From the NCBI RefSeq assembly GCF_000472705.1, contig NZ_KI421453.1, positions 421,562 through 485,561 of the forward strand: 64,000 nucleotides of DNA, written 5' to 3'. The stretch's first letter is position 1; each line of letters starts with the position of its first letter. Below, piece by piece: positions 1 through 7,759 of the stretch. The notes beneath the pieces are model-generated. The model was not told where the DNA came from. It saw nothing but the letters and a program-made list of their open reading frames with translations, and did not search any database. The stretch comes from Mesorhizobium erdmanii USDA 3471 (GTDB lineage: Bacteria > Pseudomonadota > Alphaproteobacteria > Rhizobiales > Rhizobiaceae). The position numbers and the translations under genes were made by a program.

Positions 1-1617
1 GCCGTCGACGCGCATTTCTCGGCCGATGACGCCAAGCTTGCGAGCGAGGCGCTCAAGAGCCTGTTCAACCTCGACGGCCTGGAGCCGGGTTATGTCGTTG
101 CCATGCGCGGATTCCGGCCGAACCGCGAGACGACGACGATGTCGCTCATGCAGGTTTCGATTTACGCCAAGAATGTCTTTGTCGGCACGCTGACGCGCAA
201 TACAGCGGGCGCCTTCGTGTCAGGCGTCGACCCTTGGGTGCGCGAGGATCTGTTCAACTATTCCGGTGCCGATCAAGGAGGGCTCAAACGGCAATACCGG
301 CTGCTCGACGCGATTTATTCGACGGCTGCGCGTAACAAGGTTCCGACCGGCGTCATTGGCGAGGCGATCATGTACCTGTCGCGAGGACAGGACCTCGACG
401 CTTTCGCCAGCGAGGACCAGCGCCTGGTGCTGATCTACTCACAGACGCCGCGCGGCAAGGACGAGACATCCGGGCGGGTGCTTTATGTCGGCGTCCAGGG
501 CGGTGAAAAGACCATCGACTGTTTCGTCTTCCAGCAGAGCGACGGCCAGTTCGCCTGCGTCACCGGCAATGACGAGGTGCACTCGCTGACAGCAGCCAAC
601 GGCATGGTCACGCCGGTGAACGGGGTCATGACCTCGACCTTCGGCCCGCGCAAGCACCCGATCCTCGGCGTCGTCCGTATCCACAAGGGCGTCGATTGGG
701 CAGCCCCTGTCGGCACGCCGATCATGGCGGCTTTCGACGGCGAAATCAGCTTCCAGGGCGATGGCGGCAGCTATGGCAATCTGGTGAAGATTTCGCATGC
801 GAACGGGCGCGAGACGCGCTACGCGCATATGCAAAAATTCGCCATTGCGAGCGGCGTCGGCACCAAGGTGAAGGCCGGCGACGTCATCGGCTATATCGGC
901 ACCACCGGGCTTTCGACCGGCCCGCACCTGCATTTCGAACTCTACCAGAACGGCGAGGCGATCGATCCGTTGGGGACCGTCACCACGGTCGCCACCTATG
1001 ATACCGGCAATTCCGGTAATTCCGGCGATGTTGCCGTCGAAACGCTCACCGAACGTATCGTTCATGTCGAAAGCGGTGGCAGTGCTCGCGCCAAGAACCC
1101 GAATTCTTCGGCGACCGGCGCCGGCCAGTTCATAACCAAGACCTGGATCCGGATGATGAATACCTATCGCCCGGACCTTGCACGATCACTGTCGACCGCC
1201 GACCTGCTGGCTCTGCGCTACGACGCCACCATTTCGCGTGAGATGGTGCGCAATCTGGCGCGCGAAGGCGAGGCCTATCTGCGGGCGCGCGGTCACCAGA
1301 TCACAGCCGGCCGGCTCTATCTCTGTCATTTCCTGGGAATGGAAGGCGCGCATCAGGTGCTGGCGGCGCCAGGGTCGGCGCAACTGAGCGCCGTGCTGGG
1401 GTCGGCCGTCATCCAGGCCAACCCGTTTCTCACCGGCAAGACAGCCAGCTACGTGGTAGACTGGGCCGAAAGGAAGATGGGCCAGAAGCTGAGCCGTGTG
1501 GCCACCGACGCCAGCCCACCGGTGACGACCACGGAGATCCGCCAGACATCGCCGGAGTTCGAAAAATACAAGCAGGCCGTTACCGCCCTCGTCAGCTCGA
1601 TTCAGAATACGCTTTGA
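1..1617 (+). CDS. M23 family metallopeptidase with C-terminal lysozyme-like domain (5' end missing)
   Basis: The reading frame is open from the first base, so the true start lies outside the window and 538 residues are visible. A peptidase M23 (LytM-type) domain covers about residues 200-325. It carries the zinc-ligand motif HKGVD (His228, Asp232) and the HLH motif (His309, His311). Residues from about 350 to the end contain ERIVHVESGG and ATGAGQF, which resemble the catalytic glutamate and following motif of lytic transglycosylase/lysozyme-fold domains. The visible protein therefore looks like a two-activity peptidoglycan hydrolase, with peptide-bond cleavage by M23 and possible glycan cleavage by the C-terminal domain. 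The M23 call is firm; the second activity is inferred from a short motif. The gene ends before a small hairpin and is followed by the broken caspase-like gene. Confidence 0.88.
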   Translation, partial: AVDAHFSADDAKLASEALKSLFNLDGLEPGYVVAMRGFRPNRETTTMSLMQVSIYAKNVFVGTLTRNTAGAFVSGVDPWVREDLFNYSGADQGGLKRQYRLLDAIYSTAARNKVPTGVIGEAIMYLSRGQDLDAFASEDQRLVLIYSQTPRGKDETSGRVLYVGVQGGEKTIDCFVFQQSDGQFACVTGNDEVHSLTAANGMVTPVNGVMTSTFGPRKHPILGVVRIHKGVDWAAPVGTPIMAAFDGEISFQGDGGSYGNLVKISHANGRETRYAHMQKFAIASGVGTKVKAGDVIGYIGTTGLSTGPHLHFELYQNGEAIDPLGTVTTVATYDTGNSGNSGDVAVETLTERIVHVESGGSARAKNPNSSATGAGQFITKTWIRMMNTYRPDLARSLSTADLLALRYDATISREMVRNLAREGEAYLRARGHQITAGRLYLCHFLGMEGAHQVLAAPGSAQLSAVLGSAVIQANPFLTGKTASYVVDWAERKMGQKLSRVATDASPPVTTTEIRQTSPEFEKYKQAVTALVSSIQNTL

Positions 1618-1620
1618 CCC

Positions 1621-1652
1621 TGCCCGGCACGGCATCCGTCGCCCGGGCATTT
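1621..1652 (+). terminator. Possible terminator hairpin after the M23 gene
   Basis: Just after the stop codon, TGCCCGG (1621-1627) can pair with CCGGGCA (1643-1649) across a 15-base loop. A short T run follows. The stem is GC-rich, but the T tract is weak and the loop long, so this is only a candidate intrinsic terminator. Confidence 0.35.
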
Positions 1653-1803
1653 GGCGTCACCATTTTTCAGGCCTTTGTGAACCAAAACCGCGATCGGGAC
1701 CACATATGCCCAGGAGCCGTTTTTGGCACAAGCGACCCAGTCGCCGACGAAACATGGCATCCGCAGACATCGACAGTGCAATCTGATGGTAGAGGGCTGG
1801 TCC

Positions 1804-3536
1804 ATGAAAGCGGTCGCGGTCTTTCTGAGCGGAGTTGTCCTGGTTTTCCTTGTCGGCTTCGGCGCCGAAGCCGCCGAGCCCGACGCCAAACGCGTCGCTC
1901 TGGTGATCGGCAACAGCAACTATGTCCATGCGGTTACCTTGCCGAACCCCGCCAACGATGCCCGCCTCATCGCATCGACGCTGCGCAATGCCGGCTTCGA
2001 AGTGATCGAAGGCGTCGATCAGGACAATGCAGGCATGCACGGCCTCATCAGCCGATTTACCGAGCAAGCCTATGACGCCGATCTCGCGGTCATCTTCTAT
2101 GCCGGTCACGGCATGCAGGTCGACGGCAAGAATTACCTGATCCCGGTCGACGCCGATTTGACGTCGCCGGCCTAAAGCGCGTCGCTCTGAAACGGATTCA
2201 GGCGACGCACTTTAAGTCTTTGTTTTGATGCATGTCGTTATCCCAAGACCGCTGCACACTTCTGGGCGACATGCATTATCTCAAGACCCGGACCATTCAG
2301 ATCGACGATTTCATGGCTGCGCTGCCGCCCGACCCGGCGATCGGCGTCATCATCCTCGATGCCTGCGGCGACAATCCGCTGGCGAGGACGCTGGCGGCCT
2401 CACTGCCGAAAAGCCGCTCCACCGCATTGGGTACTGGCCTGGCGCCGGTCGAAGCGAGATCGGACGGCGTCGGTACCGGCGGCCTGCTGATTGCTTATGC
2501 AACGGATCCGGGCGCCATCGCTTTCGACGGCACAGGGGCCGACAGTCCTTACTCGACGGCGCTCGCCAGGCACCTGACCGAACCCGGCGTCGAAATCCAG
2601 AGCGCGCTGACGCGCGTGCGCGGCGAAGTGACCGAAACCACGCAAGGTCGCCAGCGGCCATGGCATAACGCATCGCTGGGACGCGAGGTCTTCCTCGGAA
2701 AGCCGGTAGCCGCAGCGACGCCGACCGCACCCTCGGCGGCGGGCGGATCGAACGTGGCAGCGACATCCGCTCCTATCCCTGTCACCAGCGATCCTGCGTC
2801 GTGGGAAGTCGAGCAACGGCTTTGGGATGAGGCTTCAAAGCACAATTCCGGCCCGTTCTACCAAGCCTATCTCGACCAGTTTCCGGACGGCCGCTTCGCC
2901 ACCGTGGCGCGGCTGAACATCGACGAATTGAACGACCCGACGGCTCGAAACCGGCAGGTAGCGGCCCTCGATGCGAACCAGGCGAATGCCAGTTCGGGCT
3001 CTGCCATTCCGGCCTCGGTCAGCATTCCGGATGAGGTGAAGCACACGCCGGGCAGCCAGTTGACGGAAAATGCGATCGGCCTCGATCGCCAGGGTCGCAT
3101 CGACCTTCAATTGCGCATCGAGGCGCTGGGCAACGAACTTGGGCGTATCGACGGAAACCTGGGCTCGCAGACCCGTCAGGCGATCGGCGTCTGGCAAGCC
3201 GGGAACGGTCTGCCGCAAACCACCTATCTGACCCGCGAACAGCTGGCGTTGCTGGTGATCCAGACGGATCCGATGATGGAGGCCGTGCGTGCTAGGTACG
3301 CGGCCGATCAAGCCCATGCGTCGCAACCCAAGAAGCAGGTGGTGCAGAAGGTCCGCGCAATGAGGCCCGTTGCACAAAACCCTCGCAAACAGCAGCAGAT
3401 CGTCCAGAAACGTCGCACACGCGAGACGGTGGCGTGGCAGGATGATCCTCCGCCAAGCCGGCGCGGCAACGACTTCCTGACAAGCGCGCTGATTTTCGGC
3501 GCCGGTGTGGCCGTCGGAGGCATACTCAAGCACTGA
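1804..3536 (+). pseudogene. Caspase-like (C14) secreted protein, interrupted by a 102-bp element
   Basis: ATG 1804 follows a GAGGG ribosome site and begins a signal peptide (hydrophobic core FLSGVVLVFLVGF). The N-terminal half then shows RVALVIGNSNY and the catalytic-histidine motif FYAGHG, and stops at TAA 2173-2175. The second half resumes at 2277 in another frame with YLKTRTIQ and the catalytic-cysteine motif DACGDNP. Downstream is a peptidoglycan-binding-like segment (about 3130-3260) and a C-terminal hydrophobic stretch. Removing 104 bases (2175-2276 plus one TA copy) joins TSPA to YLKTR in one frame of about 540 residues. The two catalytic residues are now on separate reading frames, so the protease is almost certainly dead. 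The downstream frame could start at ATG 2232 inside the element but would lack both signal peptide and histidine. Confidence 0.85.
2175..2276 (+). mobile_element. Two-hairpin TA-flanked repeat element, copy 1 (inside caspase gene)
   Basis: The 102-bp element lies between TA at 2173-2174 and TA at 2277-2278. The left arm AAGCGCGTCGC pairs with GCGACGCACTT with one mismatch. A core AAGTCTTTGTTTT follows. The right arm ATGCATGTCG pairs perfectly with CGACATGCAT. It has no coding capacity of its own. A TA duplication is the signature of IS630/Tc1-mariner-type transposition, so a non-autonomous MITE-like element is the best reading. Confidence 0.8.
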
Positions 3537-3546
3537 CGGCCGCGCG

Positions 3547-4083
3547 CTACTGCGTCTTTATCCGCATTTCCACGCGGCGGTTGAGCGGATCGTACGGGTT
3601 GGCGCTGCGCGGGTTCTTTTCGCCCATGCCGACCGCGTCGATGCGGGCTGCCTCGATACCGTTGGCCGTCAGGAAGGCTGCAACCGATTGCGCCCGCCGT
3701 TGCGACAGGCCTTCATTGTAGTGCACCGTGCCGGTGGCATCGGTGTAGCCTTCGACGACGAAGCTGAAGGTGCTGAGCCGGCTGTCCTTGAGCGCCTTGG
3801 CGAACTCGTCGAGTTCAGCCCGCGCGGTGGTATCGAGGGCGGCCGAATCCAAGCCGAAATTGATCAGCATATCGAGGCTGGATTTTCCGGCCGGCGCGTC
3901 CTTAGCCTTGGTCTTGCTCTTGCACTCCTCCTCGGTGCCGACACAAATTCCGCGCGATTTGCCGAGATCGGCCGCGCCGGCAAAGAACTTCACGATGTCT
4001 TCCGATTTCTGAACGGGGTCGGCGGAAGCGTGGGTCGAGAAAAACACGACCGCCAACACAAAGGCTGAACTGCCCCACTGCAT
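3547..4083 (-). CDS. OmpA-domain protein
   Basis: The 178-residue product starts at ATG 4083, chosen because AGGAG lies eight bases upstream and a signal peptide follows directly (cleavage probably after HASA, residue ~22). A longer in-frame start at 4140 would put 19 residues before the signal sequence. About residues 75-176 form an OmpA C-terminal (peptidoglycan-associated) domain, with VEGYTDATG, LSQRRAQSV and a terminal NRRVEMR. Such domains bind diaminopimelate in peptidoglycan from the periplasm. There is no beta-barrel or lipobox, so it is a free periplasmic or loosely anchored protein. It converges with the broken caspase gene; stop codons are 10 bp apart. Confidence 0.82.
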   Translation of the reverse strand: MQWGSSAFVLAVVFFSTHASADPVQKSEDIVKFFAGAADLGKSRGICVGTEEECKSKTKAKDAPAGKSSLDMLINFGLDSAALDTTARAELDEFAKALKDSRLSTFSFVVEGYTDATGTVHYNEGLSQRRAQSVAAFLTANGIEAARIDAVGMGEKNPRSANPYDPLNRRVEMRIKTQ

Positions 4084-4254
4084 AGCGGTTACTCCTGTTT
4101 GAGCATCCGTTTCGATGATCGCCATCATACCAAACTCCAAGGCGATTGTCTGTCGATAAACGCTGGAGGCGCGATGAGTGGTGCGACGTCACTTGACCCG
4201 AGCCGCGCCTGAGGCTTGAGTGGCCTAAGGCTTCTCGATGAAGGCGTGGCGGTC

Positions 4255-4833
4255 ATGGCCAATGGGCTCCGATTCAAAACGGCACGGGATCTTTTCGCGA
4301 CTTGTCCCGCTATTGCCCGGGACATGAGAACCCTTCCTACCGAACAAAACGCGATCGCGTTCTGCCGCGACCTCCTCGCCGGGCGCGTTCCCGAAGAAGC
4401 CGTCACCTTCTGTGCGTATTTGCTGCCCGAGCGGGCCGCGGTCTGGTGGGCGCATGAATGCCTGAGCCATCTGACCGACCTGTTCGACGGGAGCGATCAG
4501 GAACTGCTTGCGCATGTTCGCGACTGGGTCGGCGAACCGGACAATCCTCGCCATCGGGCTGCGGTCAGCACAGCCGCGGCGACACCGCCGACAACGCCGG
4601 TCGGTTGGATTGCGCTGGCCGCCGGATGGCGCGACAACGGTTCGGCCATGGCCACGACGAAGGCACCGGCTTTGCAACCCTTTCCTGCTGCGCATGCCGT
4701 CAATGCCGGGATTCTGGCCGGACTGGCCCGTGTCGCTCTGGTTGACCGGTTTGCCGTTCTTTCGGCATTTGTCGAAATGGGCATCCAGATGGCCGAGATC
4801 GAAGCGCTGCAGCAATCCGCGGATGCATATTAG
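4255..4833 (+). CDS. Uncharacterised protein (DUF6931-like)
   Basis: This is a 192-residue protein from ATG 4255, with a possible longer form from TTG 4216. GAAGG ten bases upstream favours the ATG. It has no signal peptide and no membrane segment. The body is helix-rich, with a conserved-looking EQNAIAFCRDLL segment, a tryptophan-rich AAVWWAHECLSHL, and an alanine-rich C-terminal half. I recall similar proteins being filed as DUF6931, but that is memory and not tested. No function can be read from the sequence. The stop codon TAG (4831-4833) straddles the insertion point of a repeat element, and TAG would also be restored if the element were removed. Confidence 0.6.
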   Translation: MANGLRFKTARDLFATCPAIARDMRTLPTEQNAIAFCRDLLAGRVPEEAVTFCAYLLPERAAVWWAHECLSHLTDLFDGSDQELLAHVRDWVGEPDNPRHRAAVSTAAATPPTTPVGWIALAAGWRDNGSAMATTKAPALQPFPAAHAVNAGILAGLARVALVDRFAVLSAFVEMGIQMAEIEALQQSADAY

Positions 4834-4932
4834 AGCGGTTCAGCGTTTGATGGAATTGCCGAACCGCTCTAACTCTTTGTTTTTACGCAATTCTGGACGG
4901 AAAACCATTACACACTTTTCCTGGAATTGCTC
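4833..4932 (+). mobile_element. Two-hairpin TA-flanked repeat element, copy 2
   Basis: The 100-bp element lies between TA 4831-4832 and TA 4933-4934. Including the TA, TAGAGCGGTTC pairs perfectly with GAACCGCTCTA. The core is ACTCTTTGTTTTT, and the right half has GCAATTC pairing with GAATTGC and GGAAAA pairing with TTTTCC. The first base of the element completes the TAG stop of the upstream gene. Confidence 0.8.
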
Positions 4933-4953
4933 TAGAGCCGCTATTCGGGCTCC

Positions 4954-6198
4954 CTACTTGCAGCCGCCCTGCGCCCATTTCGCAAGCGCCACCTTGAAGC
5001 GTGTTCCCAGCGGATGTTGCAGGCGCAAGACAGAGACATCGTTGGCGGCGAAATTTTTCGCCTGATCGCACAGACGGGCCTCGTTCCATTCATGGCAGCC
5101 GTCGCAGTGCTTGCCCTCCCAGACCGACTTGTCCAATCCCTCCACGGGACTGAACAGGGGCTTACTCTTGATCAGTTCGGCGATGCTCTTGCCGTCGATT
5201 GCCGCATCGCCGAACTCGATCGGATGGTCGAAAAGGATCGGTGCATCCGAGGCCAGTTTGGGGATTTTCTGGCGCAGCACATCGAGTGCAAGCTGGTCGC
5301 CGTTTTGGGCTGTCGCACTTGCCGCGGCGGTGTTGCGCGCGTCCGAGCCGCCTTCGGCTTGAGGTTCGCTCGCTTCGCCGACGATCAATGGCGCATTGAG
5401 ATCGACCTTGTGCAAGACGACCTCCGTGGTCAGCGAAACGTTGATCCAGGGGCGTTGCTTGCCGGAGGTTGCCTTGAAGACGTCACCGGTCACCCTGTTC
5501 ATTGCCTCGGTGATCGAGACGTTGGAGGCGCCGATGTGCTGAAGCAGTGCGGCGGTGAACGGCGAATATTCGCCCGACCCGTCATAGGCGAGTTGATTGG
5601 GACTGGCGGCAAAAGCGACGAGCGTGCCGGCGCCGCCATTCTCGATCGGGATTTCGGCCAGGCCGCTGCTCGCGCCGTTGCCGCCAGAGGACTTGGCCAG
5701 CGCCTTGGCAAGGGGATTGTCGCGGCAAGCATCGAGAAACACCAGCCTGATACTGGTCTCGCGCGACATCTGGCGCAAAATGAAATCGACCGACACCGCC
5801 TCGAAGTCGAGGGAGGTCTCGTCCTCCAGCGCGGCGTCGACCGGCAGCAGGTAGTTCTTGCCCGCAACCTGCAGACCGTGGCCGGCGTAGAAGAACAGCG
5901 CGATATCGGCACCGCGTACTTGTTTTGCGAACAGGGCGATCGTTGCCTGTGTCTGCGGCTTGGTCAGGTCGAAACCGGAAACCACCTCGAAGTCGAGTTT
6001 TTTCAGGCGTTCAGCCATGGCCTGGGCGTCGCGCACCGGATTGGCCAGCGGCGCCGCGTGCTGGTACTGGGCGTTGCCGAGGACCAGCGCGACGCGGCGC
6101 TCGGCGCTGGCGGCGGTCAAAGTCAGCAACAAGGCGAGCACCGCCAGACCAGCGGCGCGAAACAGGCCACTGCCACGGGCGATCAGATCGTGCCTCAC
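4954..6198 (-). CDS. Caspase-like (C14) protein with C-terminal CxxCH motif
   Basis: A GTG start at 6198 is preferred: TGAGG lies five bases upstream, a signal peptide follows immediately (cut after ~residue 32, TAASA), and the upstream gene ends eight bases earlier. Of 414 residues, 33-270 form a caspase-like domain, with RRVALVLGN, catalytic His107 in FYAGHG and Cys158 in FLDACRDNP. After a low-complexity linker, the C-terminal 60 residues contain CDGCH (Cys365, Cys368, His369), the covalent haem-attachment motif of c-type cytochromes, plus two more cysteines (377, 413). Because the protein is exported, periplasmic haem attachment is conceivable. Whether haem is really bound is unknown; no distal methionine ligand is obvious, and a zinc or disulfide role is possible. 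It is the last gene of the leftward caspase operon. Confidence 0.85.
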   Translation of the reverse strand: MRHDLIARGSGLFRAAGLAVLALLLTLTAASAERRVALVLGNAQYQHAAPLANPVRDAQAMAERLKKLDFEVVSGFDLTKPQTQATIALFAKQVRGADIALFFYAGHGLQVAGKNYLLPVDAALEDETSLDFEAVSVDFILRQMSRETSIRLVFLDACRDNPLAKALAKSSGGNGASSGLAEIPIENGGAGTLVAFAASPNQLAYDGSGEYSPFTAALLQHIGASNVSITEAMNRVTGDVFKATSGKQRPWINVSLTTEVVLHKVDLNAPLIVGEASEPQAEGGSDARNTAAASATAQNGDQLALDVLRQKIPKLASDAPILFDHPIEFGDAAIDGKSIAELIKSKPLFSPVEGLDKSVWEGKHCDGCHEWNEARLCDQAKNFAANDVSVLRLQHPLGTRFKVALAKWAQGGCK

Positions 6199-6205
6199 CG
6201 CAACC

Positions 6206-7300
6206 TCAGAGCTTTGTAGCGGAAAACTCGATCCGCCGATTGAGCGCCTTGTTCTTGGGTGTATCGTTGGCGGCAACCGGCCGCTCCTCGCCATAGCCGG
6301 TTGCCGTGATCTGCGTGCGAGGGATGCCCGCGGCAACAATAGCGTCAGCAACGGCCTGGGCCCGGCGCTCGGACAACTGCTTGTTCGCCTCCGGCGAGCC
6401 GTCTGAATCGGTATAACCGGAGACTTCGACTTTCAGGCTCGGGCATTTTCCGACGACACCTTCGACCTCGGTCAGCAAGGGGCGGCTTTTCGCATCGAGC
6501 CGCGCGCTGGCGGGCCGGAAATAGATAGCGCCGGTGCGCGAGAGCACGGCGAACCTGTTCAGGCATTCCTCGTCGCTGAAGTTCGCCTTGGCCGCATCTG
6601 TGGCAACCGGGCCGACACCGGCCGAACTCGCCGCGGCGGCCTGGGTGGCGGCCGGCTTGCTGCCATCGGCGGTGAAGACGAAATCGAACGAGACCGACGC
6701 GGTGGGCACGATGTTGGTGACGTTGGCGGCCTGCTGCAGCTTGTCGACGTTCGGCAACAGGCCGAAGTCCTCGACGTGGACAGCGACCGGAGCCTCCGAA
6801 GCAACCGACACCATTGTGTCGCTGATCATGGTGACGACGACGCTGGCCTCAAGATCCTTGTCGACACCATGCAGATTGAGGCGGAACGGCAGCGTCGCCT
6901 TCACCCTGCGCTTTGTCGCGAGATCGGCGAATGCGGCGGGATCCACTTTCGCCGTCAGCTCGGCGGTCGGGTACTTGAATGTTTCGAAGAACAGGAACCG
7001 CATGCGAACGTTGCGTAGGTCGACGCCGGTATCGACCGAATTGAGATCGAACGTGACCTTGGCATCCCCCGCCGCGCTAAGCGTGCCCGTGATGTTCCTG
7101 ATCTTGTTGGTCTCGACGATCGTGTTCTTCTTGACCGACTGATAGGTGATCACCGAAGCGGCGGGATCGAGCGTCCAGCTCGGCGCGGCGCTGGCGGCTT
7201 GCGATCCGAGCAGCAGCAACAACGCAACGATCAGGCCGAGAGCTCTTGCAGCATGGCCTCTCGACATTGTCTTCCACCAGAATGCGACGACTTCGAACAT
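6206..7300 (-). CDS. YceI-OmpA fusion protein, exported
   Basis: The 364-residue product starts at ATG 7300 (AGGGG seven bases upstream); ATG 7267 is an alternative that sits closer to the signal peptide core. A signal sequence ends near residue 38 (SQAASA). Residues ~40-210 look like the YceI lipocalin-like fold, with WTLDPAASVITYQS at the start and NLHGVDKDLEASV later; YceI proteins bind isoprenoid-type lipids. Residues ~250-362 form an OmpA peptidoglycan-binding domain (SGYTDSDGSPEANKQLSERR, ending NRRIEFS). The fusion would tether a lipid-binding module to the cell wall. It sits eight bases ahead of the CxxCH caspase-like gene and is probably co-transcribed with it. Confidence 0.83.
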   Translation of the reverse strand: MFEVVAFWWKTMSRGHAARALGLIVALLLLLGSQAASAAPSWTLDPAASVITYQSVKKNTIVETNKIRNITGTLSAAGDAKVTFDLNSVDTGVDLRNVRMRFLFFETFKYPTAELTAKVDPAAFADLATKRRVKATLPFRLNLHGVDKDLEASVVVTMISDTMVSVASEAPVAVHVEDFGLLPNVDKLQQAANVTNIVPTASVSFDFVFTADGSKPAATQAAAASSAGVGPVATDAAKANFSDEECLNRFAVLSRTGAIYFRPASARLDAKSRPLLTEVEGVVGKCPSLKVEVSGYTDSDGSPEANKQLSERRAQAVADAIVAAGIPRTQITATGYGEERPVAANDTPKNKALNRRIEFSATKL

Positions 7301-7473
7301 GGAACGCCCCTGCCCAGGACCACCGTATCGACACCGACACCGCGCGAACGCGAGCGAAGTATAAAGCACTTGCATGCTCTTGGCGAGCAGTTGCGGCCGG
7401 TCTCCGGTCAGGGTCTGCGCCGCGGAATTGGTCCCAAATGGCAGGATCGGGGATTGACCGTCTGTTGAAGGGC

Positions 7474-7743
7474 TCATCCCCAGCCACCGCCACCGCCGCC
7501 ACCACCACCCAAAGCTGGAACGACGACAGGTGCTTCCTCAACCGGCTTGATCACCTTCTTGGCGGTGACCTTCTTCTGCTGGTCGATCTTTGGCGTGGAC
7601 GTCGTGCGAACGAGCTTCGCCTTGTGCTTCGTCGTCGTCACCATCGGTTCGGGCTTGGGTGCGACGGATATGCAACCCGTCAGCGCCGCCAGGCCACCGG
7701 ATAGAACTGTCGCAATCAATGCCTGTTTCACTGCCCTGCCCAC
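7474..7743 (-). CDS. Small lipoprotein with glycine-rich C-terminus
   Basis: This is an 89-residue protein beginning at GTG 7743, which has a near-perfect ribosome site (AAGGAGG, five bases upstream). The N-terminus is a lipoprotein signal with lipobox LTGC (Cys24). The middle is lysine-rich (KKVTAKKVIKP) and the end is nine glycines followed by WG. A lipid-anchored, basic, flexible tether is the visible design; no enzymatic domain is present. It lies 16 bp downstream of the Sel1-caspase gene and 173 bp upstream of the YceI-OmpA gene on the same strand. The function is unknown. Confidence 0.7.
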   Translation of the reverse strand: MGRAVKQALIATVLSGGLAALTGCISVAPKPEPMVTTTKHKAKLVRTTSTPKIDQQKKVTAKKVIKPVEEAPVVVPALGGGGGGGGGWG

Positions 7744-7759
7744 TGTTGCCTCCTTGTGA

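Noticed and set aside
5014..6219. 401-codon frame on the + strand
   Set aside because: It is antisense to the CxxCH caspase-like gene with no supporting motifs or ribosome site.
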